From JBFFZF01 sp050732695 (GTDB taxonomy: Bacteria; Gemmatimonadota; Gemmatimonadetes; Longimicrobiales; RSA9), in NCBI GenBank assembly GCA_050732695.1, contig JBOHRL010000015.1, forward strand, positions 11,057 through 75,056: a stretch of DNA of 64,000 nucleotides, given 5' to 3'. Position numbers and translations under genes: made by a program. Positions 27,017-36,500 of the stretch are shown here, in pieces (position 1 is the stretch's first letter; each line of letters begins with the position of its first letter). The notes beneath the pieces were generated by a model. The model ran no database searches and was not told the DNA's origin. It worked only from the letters and a program-made list of their open reading frames with translations.

Positions 27017-27160
27017 TCAGTACAGGTGCGCGCGCCAGCCCGACCGCTCGGCAATGGGCCACATCCCGCACATGTACATGCTCGCGCTTTCGTGCACGGT
27101 TCCCACGGTTCCCACGGTTCCCACGGCAACCTCGGTTCGTACGGCTCTCACGGCACCCAT
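27017..27160 (-). CDS. Candidate leader peptide ORF, Val/Thr/Gly-rich
   Basis: A 47-codon ORF in the panB leader with GGAAGAG just before the ATG. It contains GTVGTVGTV, encoded by three tandem copies of the 9-mer GTGGGAACC, and has seven Val and four Thr codons in the first 22. Residues 28-33 are MYMCGM. It stops 25 bases before the terminator-like hairpin. Val is linked to the panB substrate and Thr is the thrC product, so the codon bias fits the operon, but a chance ORF in GC-rich DNA is possible. Confidence 0.4.
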   Translation of the reverse strand: MGAVRAVRTEVAVGTVGTVGTVHESASMYMCGMWPIAERSGWRAHLY

Positions 27161-27184
27161 GCTCTTCCGCGCAGAACGCAAGAA

Positions 27185-27217
27185 GCCCGCGACGGCTGCC
27201 GCGGGCGGTCGCTTTTT
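27185..27217 (+). terminator. Hairpin with T-run on plus strand
   Basis: GCCCGCG (27185-27191) pairs with CGCGGGC (27200-27206), and a T5 run is at 27213-27217. In plus orientation this looks like an intrinsic terminator, yet no plus-strand gene precedes it. In minus orientation it is the first hairpin of the panB leader transcript, ahead of the leader ORF. Confidence 0.5.
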
Positions 27218-27279
27218 AGCATTTGTTTTACGTGGTTGCAATAGGCGGCAAATCACCACGTCCGACAGTTGTGATGCCA

Positions 27280-27308
27280 TATTTAGCACGCGTTGGCCGG
27301 GCTGTCAA
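27280..27308 (-). promoter_or_regulatory. Sigma70-type promoter for the panB operon
   Basis: On the minus strand, TTGACA (27303-27308) is followed after exactly 17 bases by TAAATA (27280-27285), in an AT-rich pocket. It is the best -35 hexamer seen in the window. It points to panB and would give a 5' untranslated region of roughly 450 bases. Confidence 0.65.
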
Positions 27309-27336
27309 GCCTGACGCTGTCGCCGGTACGAAACGC

Positions 27337-27981
27337 TCAGCGCGGGTCCGCCGCCTGAGGCTGTGACGGGCGCGTCCAGCCCCAGGGCGAGGGCGGGCGC
27401 GGTGCGCTCGAGCGCAGATCGAAGTCGATACGAAAGCGGCGAGCGCCGTCGTCGGCCGTGTACGTGTAGCTCATACGCTCACCGGGCGCGAACTCGAGGG
27501 TCCACCTGCTGCCTGCGGCGGATGGAAAACGGACCAGTGTCTCGGGATCGGGTTCGAATGTCTGCATCTGCGCGGTGCCTGGACCGAGCGCAGCGCCGCC
27601 GTAATTGGTGAACGATGCAGGCTCGCCGGTCGCGGCGTGTACTGCGTGATTGAGATGGAGGCCATCGCCGTCCATGCTCACGACCCAGACGCGCGAGTGG
27701 TCATCGCCCACATGGAACGCAAGACGGACTTCCTCGTTCCAGCACTGCCACACATTGAGCACGAGAATCTCGCCGACGATCGCGGAATCGAGAACCGACA
27801 CCTCGGTGGGCGAGCCAGTGAAAGAGCGACCGCAAAGTGTGCGCAGTTCGTTCCAGAAGGTGCCCGCAGGATCGTCCGCCGTGCGCTCGGCGCAGGCGAC
27901 TCCGCCTGCAAGCGTCGTCGCCGCGAGAAGCACATGATTGAAACGCCGCTGGATTCCGGCGGGCCCCATGGCACCGTACAT
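27337..27981 (-). CDS. Putative lipoprotein of unknown function
   Basis: 214 residues. The N-terminus has a hydrophobic signal ending in TTLAGGVACAE, with a candidate lipobox Cys. The mature domain is beta-rich with WNEEVRLAFHVGDDHSRVW, GLHLNHAVHAATGEPASFTN, WTLEFAPGERMSYTYT and RRFRIDFDL; the C-terminus is a Pro-rich tail. No named family was recognised. Its start is uncertain (27981, or an ATG four codons in). The panB promoter lies just beyond its stop, so it is likely transcribed separately. Confidence 0.72.
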   Translation of the reverse strand: MYGAMGPAGIQRRFNHVLLAATTLAGGVACAERTADDPAGTFWNELRTLCGRSFTGSPTEVSVLDSAIVGEILVLNVWQCWNEEVRLAFHVGDDHSRVWVVSMDGDGLHLNHAVHAATGEPASFTNYGGAALGPGTAQMQTFEPDPETLVRFPSAAGSRWTLEFAPGERMSYTYTADDGARRFRIDFDLRSSAPRPPSPWGWTRPSQPQAADPR

Positions 27982-28340
27982 GACGAGAGTTCGAGAACCG
28001 GGTGAGCTGCCGGTCCCGTGGTTCTTCGATGTCGGGAGCGGCGCCGAACCGATCCCTATGCATCGAGACCTTGAAACAGCGCCGGCCGGGCCCTTGCTTC
28101 TTCGAGATCTCGGGACCGGGCGGAAATGTAACGGAGGCCTGGTCCCTGCGCAGCAGGTTCGACTCGATGTTGTCAGCTCACCACCGTCGCTTGTCGGAGT
28201 GCGGTGGAACGGCTCGGACGGTGATGGGTAGCGCCGCGCGAGCGAGACAGGCAGGATGAGCGTGCGGTACTGGCCGGCAGGTAGCCCAGTGTGCCATCAC
28301 TGGGGCCGGCATTCGTTCACGAATTCACGGTTGGGACGAC
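27982..28340. other. Divergent intergenic region with one hairpin
   Basis: A 359-base spacer between the lipoprotein gene (minus) and ridA (plus). The only structure seen is a hairpin at 28274-28309, CCCAGTG (28285-28291) with CACTGGG (28298-28304), flanked by CCGGC/GCCGG; it would lie in the ridA 5' untranslated region. No ORF with family support was found. Confidence 0.45.
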
Positions 28341-28727
28341 ATGAATCGTTCGTGGCAGCCAGTGGGTCTTCCGCCAGACATTCCAGCGCCGGCGGGCGCA
28401 TACTCGCCCGTGGCTCGAGCGGGACAGTTGCTGTTCGTGTCCGGTCAGGTTCCGGTCGATGCGCGGACGCGTCAGCTCGTTGGCGGCGATGTAACGACGC
28501 AGACGAAGGCCGTGTTGGCGAATGTAGCGCGTGTGCTGGGCTACGCGGGCGCGACTCTGGACGATGTCGTCTCGGTCACGGCGTACCTGGCGCGAATCGA
28601 GGACTGGGACGAATTCAATGAGGTCTACCGATCAGCGTTTCGCCCACCATACCCGACGCGAACGACAGTAGGCGTGGGATTGCACGGGTTTCTGGTGGAG
28701 ATGAGCGTGATCGCGGTCGGGCGTTGA
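28341..28727 (+). CDS. RidA/YjgF/YER057c/UK114 family protein
   Basis: A 128-residue protein. RidA hydrolyses reactive enamine/imine intermediates made by PLP enzymes such as threonine dehydratase. Family blocks are IPAPAGAYSPVARAGQLLFV, SGQVPVDARTRQ, VARVLGYAGATLDDVVSVTA and FRPPYPTRTTVGVGL with the conserved Arg, then VEMSVIA. The length is typical. It may be a RidA paralogue rather than RidA itself, so no symbol is given. It is convergent with gdhA. Confidence 0.9.
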   Translation: MNRSWQPVGLPPDIPAPAGAYSPVARAGQLLFVSGQVPVDARTRQLVGGDVTTQTKAVLANVARVLGYAGATLDDVVSVTAYLARIEDWDEFNEVYRSAFRPPYPTRTTVGVGLHGFLVEMSVIAVGR

Positions 28728-28917
28728 ACGACGGGATTCGCTGCCACTCGAACTCCGCTCATCGAACGGTCGCACCTCGCCCGAATCGGCCAGGTTGAGC
28801 GGCCCTCGGCCCGTTGGCCCGCCGATGAGTACCGTCTGTCCCCGATGCCAACCCCCGGTCCCGGCACCACCCCGTCGTTCATCTGTTCCACAGGACCAGC
28901 CGCCGTTCATCTGTTTC

Positions 28918-28952
28918 CCAGAAACCAGCCCCAGAAACCAGCCCCAGAAACG
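28918..28952 (-). repeat. GTTTCTGGGGCTG repeat element 3, single arm
   Basis: The minus strand carries the same 35-nt string as element 1 (C, two full 13-nt units, partial third), starting 8 bases after the gdhA stop. No full inverted partner was found, but TTGAACGACGGGA, present in the loop of element 1, occurs at 28724-28736 over the end of the RidA gene. Confidence 0.85.
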
Positions 28953-28960
28953 CCGCCAAT

Positions 28961-30298
28961 CTATACGATCCCATACGCCAACATGGCGTCCGCGACCTTG
29001 ACGAACCCGGCGATATTCGCACCTGTCACGTAATTGACGCAGCCGTCAAAGCGACCGTATTCGACGCACTGTTCGTGAATACGCCGCATGATTTCCTGGA
29101 GCCGCTTGTCAACTTCATCGCGGCTCCATAAGAGGCGGATGGCGTTCTGAGTCATTTCGAGGCCTGAGATGGCGACGCCGCCGGCATTGGCGGCCTTGCC
29201 GGGCGCGTAGAGGATGCGTGCATCCTCGAATAATCGAGCGGCCTCCGAGTTGGCAGGCATGTTGGCGCCTTCGGAGACGAGGATACAACCGTTGTCGAGG
29301 AGAGTGCGTGCATCCTGTCCATCGATCTCGTTCTGCGTAGCGCAAGGGAACGCGGCATCGGCGGGGAGAGCCCACGGCTTCTGGCCGGCGAGGAACTCGG
29401 CGCTCTTGTTGCGCAGGGTCCAGGCGTCAAGGCTTCCGCCGCGGTTGGTCTTCAGGTCGATGAGTTCGAGGAGCTGGTCGCGGCCGAGACCATCCTTGAA
29501 GTACGCCGTGCCCGTACGATCAGATAGAGTGAACACAGTGGCGCCGAGTTCAATGAGTTTCTCGGCGGCGTACTGGGCGACGTTGCCGGATCCGGAAACG
29601 AGGCAACGCTTGCCATCGACATCATCGTCGCGAGTGGCAAGCATCTCGCGCGCCAGATACACGCAGCCGTAGCCGGTCGCCTCGGTGCGGATGAAGCTGC
29701 CGCCGAAGGATGCGCCCTTGCCGGTCATTGCGCCTGTGAACTGGTTCTCGAGGCGTTTGTACTGGCCGAACATGTAGCCGATTTCGCGGGCGCCGACGCC
29801 AATGTCACCCGCGGGCACATCGACGGCCGCGCCGATGTGGCGGTGCAGCTCGATCATGAAGGCCTGACAGAAGCGCATGACTTCGTGATCCGACTTGCCT
29901 TTCGGGTGGAAATCGCTGCCGCCTTTGGCGCCGCCCATGGGCAGTGTCGTGAGTCCGTTCTTGAAGACCTGCTCGAAGGCGAGGAACTTGAGCACACTGA
30001 GGTTGACGGACTGATCGAAGCGCAGTCCGCCCTTGTACGGCCCGATGGCATTGCACTGCTGGACGCGGTATCCACGATTGATGCAGACGCGTCCCGCATC
30101 GTCTTCCCACGTCACGCGGAAGGAGAGGATGCGGTCCGGCTCGCAGAGCCGTTCCAGGATCCTGGCTTCTTCGTACCGTGGACGATCGTTGATGAAGGGA
30201 ATGACTTTGGCGGCAACGTCGTGGACCGCCTGGTGGAACTCGGGTTCGTTGGGATTCCGGTCGACCACCCAACGCATGAACTCTGAAATGTCAATCAT
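28961..30298 (-). CDS. gdhA: NADP-type glutamate dehydrogenase
   Basis: A 445-residue cytoplasmic enzyme that converts 2-oxoglutarate and ammonium to glutamate. GdhA blocks: VCINRGYRVQQCNAIGPYKG, GLRFDQSVNLSVLKFLAFEQ, LPMGGAKGGSDFHPKGKSD with the catalytic Lys region, VPAGDIGVGAREIGYMFGQY and, in the nucleotide domain, CLVSGSGNVAQYAAEKLIEL. The length equals that of E. coli GdhA. Start 30298 gives MIDISEFMRWVVDRNPNEPE, which matches the family start; the reading up to 30784 is spurious. A GATAAT lies only 3 bases upstream of the ATG, too close for a normal promoter. Confidence 0.95.
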   Translation of the reverse strand: MIDISEFMRWVVDRNPNEPEFHQAVHDVAAKVIPFINDRPRYEEARILERLCEPDRILSFRVTWEDDAGRVCINRGYRVQQCNAIGPYKGGLRFDQSVNLSVLKFLAFEQVFKNGLTTLPMGGAKGGSDFHPKGKSDHEVMRFCQAFMIELHRHIGAAVDVPAGDIGVGAREIGYMFGQYKRLENQFTGAMTGKGASFGGSFIRTEATGYGCVYLAREMLATRDDDVDGKRCLVSGSGNVAQYAAEKLIELGATVFTLSDRTGTAYFKDGLGRDQLLELIDLKTNRGGSLDAWTLRNKSAEFLAGQKPWALPADAAFPCATQNEIDGQDARTLLDNGCILVSEGANMPANSEAARLFEDARILYAPGKAANAGGVAISGLEMTQNAIRLLWSRDEVDKRLQEIMRRIHEQCVEYGRFDGCVNYVTGANIAGFVKVADAMLAYGIV

Positions 30299-30419
30299 AC
30301 CATTATCACAGCGGATCCATGGGCGCGGCTTCGCGTAAGGTAAGGGTAGGTCGGGGGTTGGCCAATGGCCACTGGAGGGAAGGCTGGACAGCGTCGGATC
30401 GGCGGCCAAAGTTGCGCTC

Positions 30420-33400
30420 ATGAACGGGCCAACGGCGGACCACGCGCCAGTGCCGAGGCTGGTCGGTGCGCTCCGCCTCGCGGCCAGAGACGATCCGGCC
30501 GGGCGGAAGCTGCTGGTCGGCACCCGTCGCGGCGTGGGCCGCGAGATCCTCCGGCGCCTTGCCCGGGACGGCGTGCCCTGGATCGGCTTCGAGGCCACGA
30601 CGCCGCTCGCGCTGGCCAGCGACCTGGTAGCTCCGACTCTTGCCGAGCGCGGCCTCGAACCTGCCGACGAGTTCGACGAACTCGCACGCATTGACGCTGC
30701 CATCGAAGCGGCCGTTGGCGAGCCGGACGGCAGCACGCTGCTCCCGTTTGTCGAGGGCGCCGGACTCAGGGCCGCAATGGCCAACTCGATTCAGGCCCTC
30801 CGCCTCGCCGGCATCGACGCGGCCGTGCTCGGCCGCGCAGGATTCCGCGACCGCCGCAAGCGTGAAGCGATTGCGCGCGTACTCGTCCAGTACGAACGCC
30901 TGCTTCTGGCAGACAGCCGCATGGACGCGGCCGGCATCCTTCGCCTCGCTCACGACGAGCTGCGTCTTGGCACCAAGACGTTACCCGATGCGCGCATCTT
31001 CCTGCTGCCGGGCCAGGACCGGCGAGGTTGGAGCGGTGCGATGCTCGCGCTGCTCCAGGAACGTGGCGCGACACTGCTCGAGGACGACCCGGTCTTCGGG
31101 CTTCAGTCCCCGCCAGCGATCCTCGACTCGTCATCCGGCCACCACGGATCGTCGCAGTTGTCGTGGTTGCACGCAGTGAACGATGCGCCGGTCCGTGACA
31201 GTTCTTCCACTCTCGAATTGTTTGCGGCCTGTTCGGTGAGCGATGAAGTGCGCGAAGTCCTGCGCCGCGCGGTGGCGAACGGACTCCATTGGGATGAGAT
31301 CGAGGTTGTCGCAACGGATGCAGTCGCGTACGGCGCAGCCATGGATTCACTGGCGAGACGTCTCGGGATTCCGGTCACGTACGCGTCCGGGCTGCCCGTC
31401 GGTCGAACGCGTGCCGGCCGTGCCGTCGACGCGTATCTGCGCTGGATTCGCGATGATTTTGCCGAGGATGTGCTGCGGGCCGCACTCGAACGTGGTGATA
31501 TTGCGCCACCCGGTGGTGGTCACGGCACGCCCGGGCCGGCGCTCGCAAGGCGCCTGCGCAGCTTGTCGATCGGCAGAGGGCGCGAGCGATACTTCGTCGC
31601 GATCGAACGGGCCAGGAGTCGACCGGAACGTGCTGTGCCCGACGACGAGGATCTGACCGCCGAAGACCGTGCGGCAGCCATCGACAGCGAACGCCGAACG
31701 CTCGATGATCTCGCCGCCATCCTCGAGCCCGTGTTGCGCGCTACGCCCACGCTGCCAGAGCGCATCAAACCCCATGTCCCGATTGTCTCGCCGGCCGCTC
31801 TCGCCGCAGGCCTTCTCGAATGGCTTGCGCTCGTGCCCGTCGATGTCGACGACATGGCAAAGAAGCGGCTCCTCGAACGACTGACACGGCTCGCTGCCGT
31901 CGCTCTGCGGCCGACTACGCTCGAGGCAGCCATTTCCATTGTCGCCGCGAAGCTGGACACACGCGTGCCCGCATCTACGTCGACCGGTGCAGCACCATGG
32001 TCCTCGACGGGCGGGTTCCTGCACGTCTCCGACATCGAGCACGGCGGCCACACCGGCCGCAGGGCCACGTTCGTCACAGGACTCGATGCGATGCGCTTTC
32101 CGGGCGGCGGGGCTCACGATACCCTGCTCGGCGACGAGGAGCGGCGCCGCCTGCTCGCCGCCTCCAGCTTCGCGCCAATCCCGACGAGCAGCGAACGTCT
32201 TCAGGAGCGGCGCTGGCACCTGGCCAGACTGTTGTCCCGGTTGCGCGGTTCGATAACGCTCAGTTATAGCGCGTGGGAAGCGACCGAGGCGAGGGCAGTG
32301 GCGCCCGCCGCGGAGATGCTTCAGGGGTTCCGGTTACGTTGTCGTGACGTAACAGCAAATTACGAAGCCATGCACAGGGCACTCGAGACGCGGGCGTCCG
32401 CGATTCCTCGCAGTGGCGGCCGGCTGGATAGCGCGGATGTCTGGCTCGGCACGCTTGCGCGGGGCAACATCCTGCTGCGCGGCACGGACGTCGTCAGGGC
32501 CGGGTTCCCGGGTCTGGATGCCGGCCTCATGGCTGCGGAACGGCGGGCCGATGCACCATTCACGGCGCACCACGGCAGGCTCGAGGCGCGTGCGGGACTC
32601 GATCCGCGCAACAACCCGGCCATTGTGGTGTCGGCTGGCCGGCTCGAGACACTGGGCACGTGTCCGCTCCGTTATCTGATGCGCTACGTGCTCCGCATCG
32701 CACCCCCTGATACGACGGACTGGGTCGCCGACCGGTGGTTGACGCCGCTGGAACGGGGCCGGCTTCTGCATCGCATCTATGAGCGTACGTTGCGACAGGT
32801 TCGTTCGCGCGGCCAGGATGTCGCGGGTCCCGGCTTCGAGCCGATCGCGCTGGAAGTTCTCGAGCGTGCACTCGAACGCGAACGCGAGGACTCGCCGCCG
32901 CCGGGCGATGCGGTGTATGCGGTCGAGGCGGAGCTTCTGCGCGAGGATGTCCTCGCCTTTGTCCAGGTGACACGGGCGATGGGTGCACCGTGGGAGCACC
33001 TCGAGCAGCGCTTTGGCCGGAGCCGCGCGGGCGAAGCCGACGCCGTTCGAATTGGTTTACCGGGCGGCGATATCCTCGTCTCGGGCGCAATCGACCGGAT
33101 CGACCGCGCTGCGACGGGCCTCGTCGTCATCGACTACAAGACCGGCAGCGCCGAGCCGTTCGGCCGCCCGTACGCCGTATTCCACGGAGGCCGCAGGCTC
33201 CAGCACGCGTTGTACAGTGCGGTTACGCGGCGATTGTTCGGCGATGTCGTCCGTGCCGAGTATCACTTTCCAACCGTGCGCGGCGAGACACGCGTGAGCC
33301 GGTTCGAGGAAACTGAACTCCGTCGTGCGCGTCGCATTATTGATGCGTTGCTTGGACTCACGGCGGCGGGCCACTTTCACCCCACGAACGAGCCCGCGGA

Positions 33401-33542
33401 TTGCCGCTACTGTGACTATCGGAGTGTCTGTCGCGTGCGCGAGCAAGCGGGGCGACTGCAATCCCCGTTGGCGGAGTGGGCGCAGCGCACGGACGCGGCA
33501 GAGCTCTGGGTCATGCGCAGGTTGCGCGACCCGATGGTGTGA
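30420..33542 (+). CDS. addB: AddB-like subunit: inactivated helicase with C-terminal PD-(D/E)XK Fe-S nuclease
   Basis: A 1040-residue protein forming a predicted helicase-nuclease with AddA for double-strand break resection and Chi-dependent recombination. No intact Walker A is seen in the N-terminal helicase-like part, as expected for AddB. The nuclease is at the C-terminus: ISGAIDRIDR-type segment (VSGAIDRIDRAATGLVVIDY) with the catalytic D and the K of DYKTG. The Fe-S cysteines are LGTCPLRYLMRY near residue 746 and DCRYCDYRSVCRVR near 994-1006. The stop overlaps the addA start by 4 bases (GTGA). Confidence 0.88.
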   Translation: MNGPTADHAPVPRLVGALRLAARDDPAGRKLLVGTRRGVGREILRRLARDGVPWIGFEATTPLALASDLVAPTLAERGLEPADEFDELARIDAAIEAAVGEPDGSTLLPFVEGAGLRAAMANSIQALRLAGIDAAVLGRAGFRDRRKREAIARVLVQYERLLLADSRMDAAGILRLAHDELRLGTKTLPDARIFLLPGQDRRGWSGAMLALLQERGATLLEDDPVFGLQSPPAILDSSSGHHGSSQLSWLHAVNDAPVRDSSSTLELFAACSVSDEVREVLRRAVANGLHWDEIEVVATDAVAYGAAMDSLARRLGIPVTYASGLPVGRTRAGRAVDAYLRWIRDDFAEDVLRAALERGDIAPPGGGHGTPGPALARRLRSLSIGRGRERYFVAIERARSRPERAVPDDEDLTAEDRAAAIDSERRTLDDLAAILEPVLRATPTLPERIKPHVPIVSPAALAAGLLEWLALVPVDVDDMAKKRLLERLTRLAAVALRPTTLEAAISIVAAKLDTRVPASTSTGAAPWSSTGGFLHVSDIEHGGHTGRRATFVTGLDAMRFPGGGAHDTLLGDEERRRLLAASSFAPIPTSSERLQERRWHLARLLSRLRGSITLSYSAWEATEARAVAPAAEMLQGFRLRCRDVTANYEAMHRALETRASAIPRSGGRLDSADVWLGTLARGNILLRGTDVVRAGFPGLDAGLMAAERRADAPFTAHHGRLEARAGLDPRNNPAIVVSAGRLETLGTCPLRYLMRYVLRIAPPDTTDWVADRWLTPLERGRLLHRIYERTLRQVRSRGQDVAGPGFEPIALEVLERALEREREDSPPPGDAVYAVEAELLREDVLAFVQVTRAMGAPWEHLEQRFGRSRAGEADAVRIGLPGGDILVSGAIDRIDRAATGLVVIDYKTGSAEPFGRPYAVFHGGRRLQHALYSAVTRRLFGDVVRAEYHFPTVRGETRVSRFEETELRRARRIIDALLGLTAAGHFHPTNEPADCRYCDYRSVCRVREQAGRLQSPLAEWAQRTDAAELWVMRRLRDPMV

Positions 33543-36500
33543 CCGTGACCGAGCGCAAGCAGTTCGAACTGTTCGGCGAATCGACGCCGCCGCCCGTCGA
33601 TTCCAATCCTGCCGTCGAAGGACTGGCGGAGGATCTGCCGGACCGCGAAGCACGCGTTCGCATCCTGACACAACTCGATGCCAACCTGCTGGTCGAGGCG
33701 GGTGCCGGCGCGGGCAAGACAACGCAGATGGTGCATCGCATGGTCGCGCTCGTGCGGGCGGGCAAGGCGACGGCGGAACAGATCGCCGCAGTGACGTTCA
33801 CGCGAAAGGCGGCTGCCGAACTGCGCGAGCGTTTTCAAACCGCGCTCGAGGAGGATCTGCGCGCTGCGCTCGTGAAGGGGACGCCCGATCTGGTCCAGCG
33901 CATGGATACGGCGCTGCGCGACATCGACCGTGCCTACATCGGTACGATTCACTCGTTCTGCGCACGTCTGCTGCGCGACCGCGCGCTCGACGTCGGGCTG
34001 GACCCCGACTTTCACGAGACGTTTGCGGTCGAACAGGAACGATTGCGGCTCGAGTTCTTCAGCACGTACATCGAGCGGCTTGCTGCTCAGAACGATTCGA
34101 TCCTGGGCTCGCTTGCGGCTGTGGGGCTGCGGCCGCAGCAACTGCGCAAGCTGTTCGATCAGTTGGCCGAGCACGCGGACGTGATGTTCACCTCGCCGGC
34201 CGTCGCGCGGCCGGATCCGACAGCAGCAAGGAACGTTCTCGACAGACTGCTCGATGACGCGCTTGCCCTCATGCCGTCGATCGAGCCCGAGCTCGGCTGG
34301 GATGATCTGCAACGCACCGTTCTCCGACTGCGCTTCTTCCGCGACATCGTCGGTTGGGAGGACGATGTACGTTTCCTGCACGCGCTCGCCGAATCGCTTG
34401 CGGTCGTGCCGCGTGCGACGCACAACCGCTGGGGCGGTCCGGGCGCTGCTGCCGTTGTGAAGGCGCTTGTCAGAGAGATCACGGAGTTCGCCGGCCCCGA
34501 TGGCGAGGGCGGGCGCGTGCTCAGGCAATGGTGGGCGCACCGCTATCCCATTGCGCTCGAGTTCGCGCAGGGCGCGGCGAGCGCCTTCGAAGCCGAGCGA
34601 CGGCGAACTGGCGCGCTCTCGTTCCAGGACCTGCTGCTCAATGCGGCGAAACTGCTTCGCGAGAGCCCGGACGCTCGCCGTGAACTCGGCGAGCGGTTCC
34701 GTTTCCTGCTCGTCGATGAGTTCCAGGACACGGACCCGATCCAGGCCGAGGTGCTCCTCCTGCTCGCTTCGCCGCCGGTCAAAGGCGAGCCATCCGACTG
34801 GCGACACGCAGAGCCACGGTCCGGTGCCCTTTTTGTTGTCGGCGATCCGAAACAGAGCATCTACCGCTTTCGCCGCGCCGACATGACGATCTACAACCAG
34901 GTCAAGCAGCGCTTCGAGGCGTTCGGCGAAGTTCTGCATCTGACTGCCAATTTCCGGTCCGGAAGACCGATCGAGGATTTCGTGAACCGTGTGTTCGAGA
35001 ACCGCTTCCCGGCGACGGCGACGGAACACCAGGCCGCATTCGCAACCATGCGCGTCCATCGGATACCAGCCGCTCGTGACCGCGTGGCATGGTACGCAGT
35101 CCCGAAAACAGGCAGGAGGACTCGCCGCGACGAAGTGGCGGAATCGGACGCGCGACGCGTCGCGAGCTGGATCGAGGAACGTGTCCGGGCGGGCGAACGC
35201 AATGCGGGCGAGTTTCTCGTCCTCACACGCAACAGGCGCCACCTCACGGTGTACGCCCGCGAGATCGAGGCGCGCAACCTGCCCGTGCAGGTGACGGGCG
35301 CGGGCGTCGGACTCGAGAGTGAACTCGAGGAGATCCGGCTCCTTCTGTCCGCTCTCGCCGATCCCGGCAATCCCGTGCCGGCCGTCGCCGCGCTCGTTGG
35401 CCTGTTCTTCGGCCTCGATTTCGAGCAGCTCGCAACGCATGTGCTCGAGCGACAGGGTCATTTCGACTTTGTGAACCCCCCGCTCGCGCCGGAGACCGCG
35501 GTCGAATACGCACTCGGCACCCTGCACGACCTGTGGAATCTGTCGAGGCATGAACCTGCTGACGTCGTCGTGGCCGAAGTCATCGACCGTTTCGGCCTGC
35601 TCCCGTACGCGGCGGCCGGGCCACTGGGCGAGAGTCGGGCCGGCGCACTCCTGTACGTCCTCGAGACGGTTCGTACCACAGCGTTACAGGGCGATGCTTC
35701 GCTTCAGGGCGCGCTCACGGCGATGGACGCGGCACTCGATGCGGAAGAGGCAGAGGCACCGCTCGAACCGGGCCGTCGCGACGCCGTGCGCATCATGAAC
35801 CTGCACCAGGCCAAGGGCCTCGAAGGCACGGTCGTGATTCTCGCGTCGCCCGTCGGCGAATGGAACCCCGCACCGACGATCCACGTCGACCGGCCGGAAC
35901 ACGGCGATGCGCATGCCTGGATCGTGGTCGCGGAAAAGCGGTGGCGCTACAATGACACCGTCCTGGCCCGCCCGCTTGACTGGGACCGCCATGAGGCGGC
36001 GGAGCAGGCATTCCTTGAGGCCGAACGCGATCGGTTGCTGTATGTGGCCGCGACGCGCGCGATGCAGGAATTGATCATTGCGCGTTATGACGAAGCCGGT
36101 GAATCGCCGTGGGGCGCGTTCCACGAGTATCTCGAGGCCGGTCACGAGTCGCTCGATCTGCCGGCGCGTGAAGCGCCCGAGCCGGTCCGTCTCACGACGT
36201 CCGTCACGGACATCCTGGCCGATGTCGAGCGCGTGGAGGCGCAGCGGACGGCTCTCGCGTTACCGACGTGGCGCGCCGATGCGGTCACGAGGCGTGTCAA
36301 GAGTGTCGAGGCAGCCGTTGCCTCCGGCGCAGCCGGGGCTGATCCCGAGGACGGGCGTCCCGACGTTGGAATGGCGGACCAGGTTGCGGAATCGGCCATC
36401 GAGGATGCGGAAGCAGGCATGGCGTGGGGCAAGCTCGTGCACACGCTGCTCGAGTTCGCCGCGCGCGGCGTGCACGGCGAAGCATTGCGCGCTGCTGGCA

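Larger units (their letters stand above)
26964..27285 (-). promoter_or_regulatory. Candidate attenuation leader of the panB-thrC operon
   Basis: The panB 5' region has a short ORF (27017-27160), a terminator-like hairpin (26964-26991) and an alternative pairing: GAGCGGTCGGGCTGG (minus, 27035-27049) can pair with CCAGGGCCGGCCGCTC (minus, 26980-26995), which includes the terminator's first strand. A third stem, GTACATGTGCG (27067-27077) with CGCACCTGTAC (27020-27030), pairs 10 of 11 and encloses the antiterminator strand. These mutually exclusive structures are what attenuators use. That this one works, and what it senses, is inference. Confidence 0.5.

Noticed and set aside
27059..27238. Leader peptide in plus orientation (Thr-Val-Pro-rich)
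   Set aside because: It would run through the hairpin without a stop, and the next plus-strand gene is over 1 kb away.
26822..27280. T-box riboswitch upstream of panB
   Set aside because: No AGGGTGGNACCGCG-type T-box sequence or clear specifier loop was found.
28685..28700. Extra copy of the TTTCTGG repeat in the RidA gene
   Set aside because: It encodes the conserved GFLVEM segment of RidA; the match is short and explained by the protein.
30298..30307. Leaderless promoter for gdhA (GATAAT)
   Set aside because: Only 3 bases separate it from the ATG, too close for transcription to start at the initiation codon.
33416..35551. 711-residue minus-strand ORF
   Set aside because: Antisense shadow of addA, whose helicase motifs are clear.
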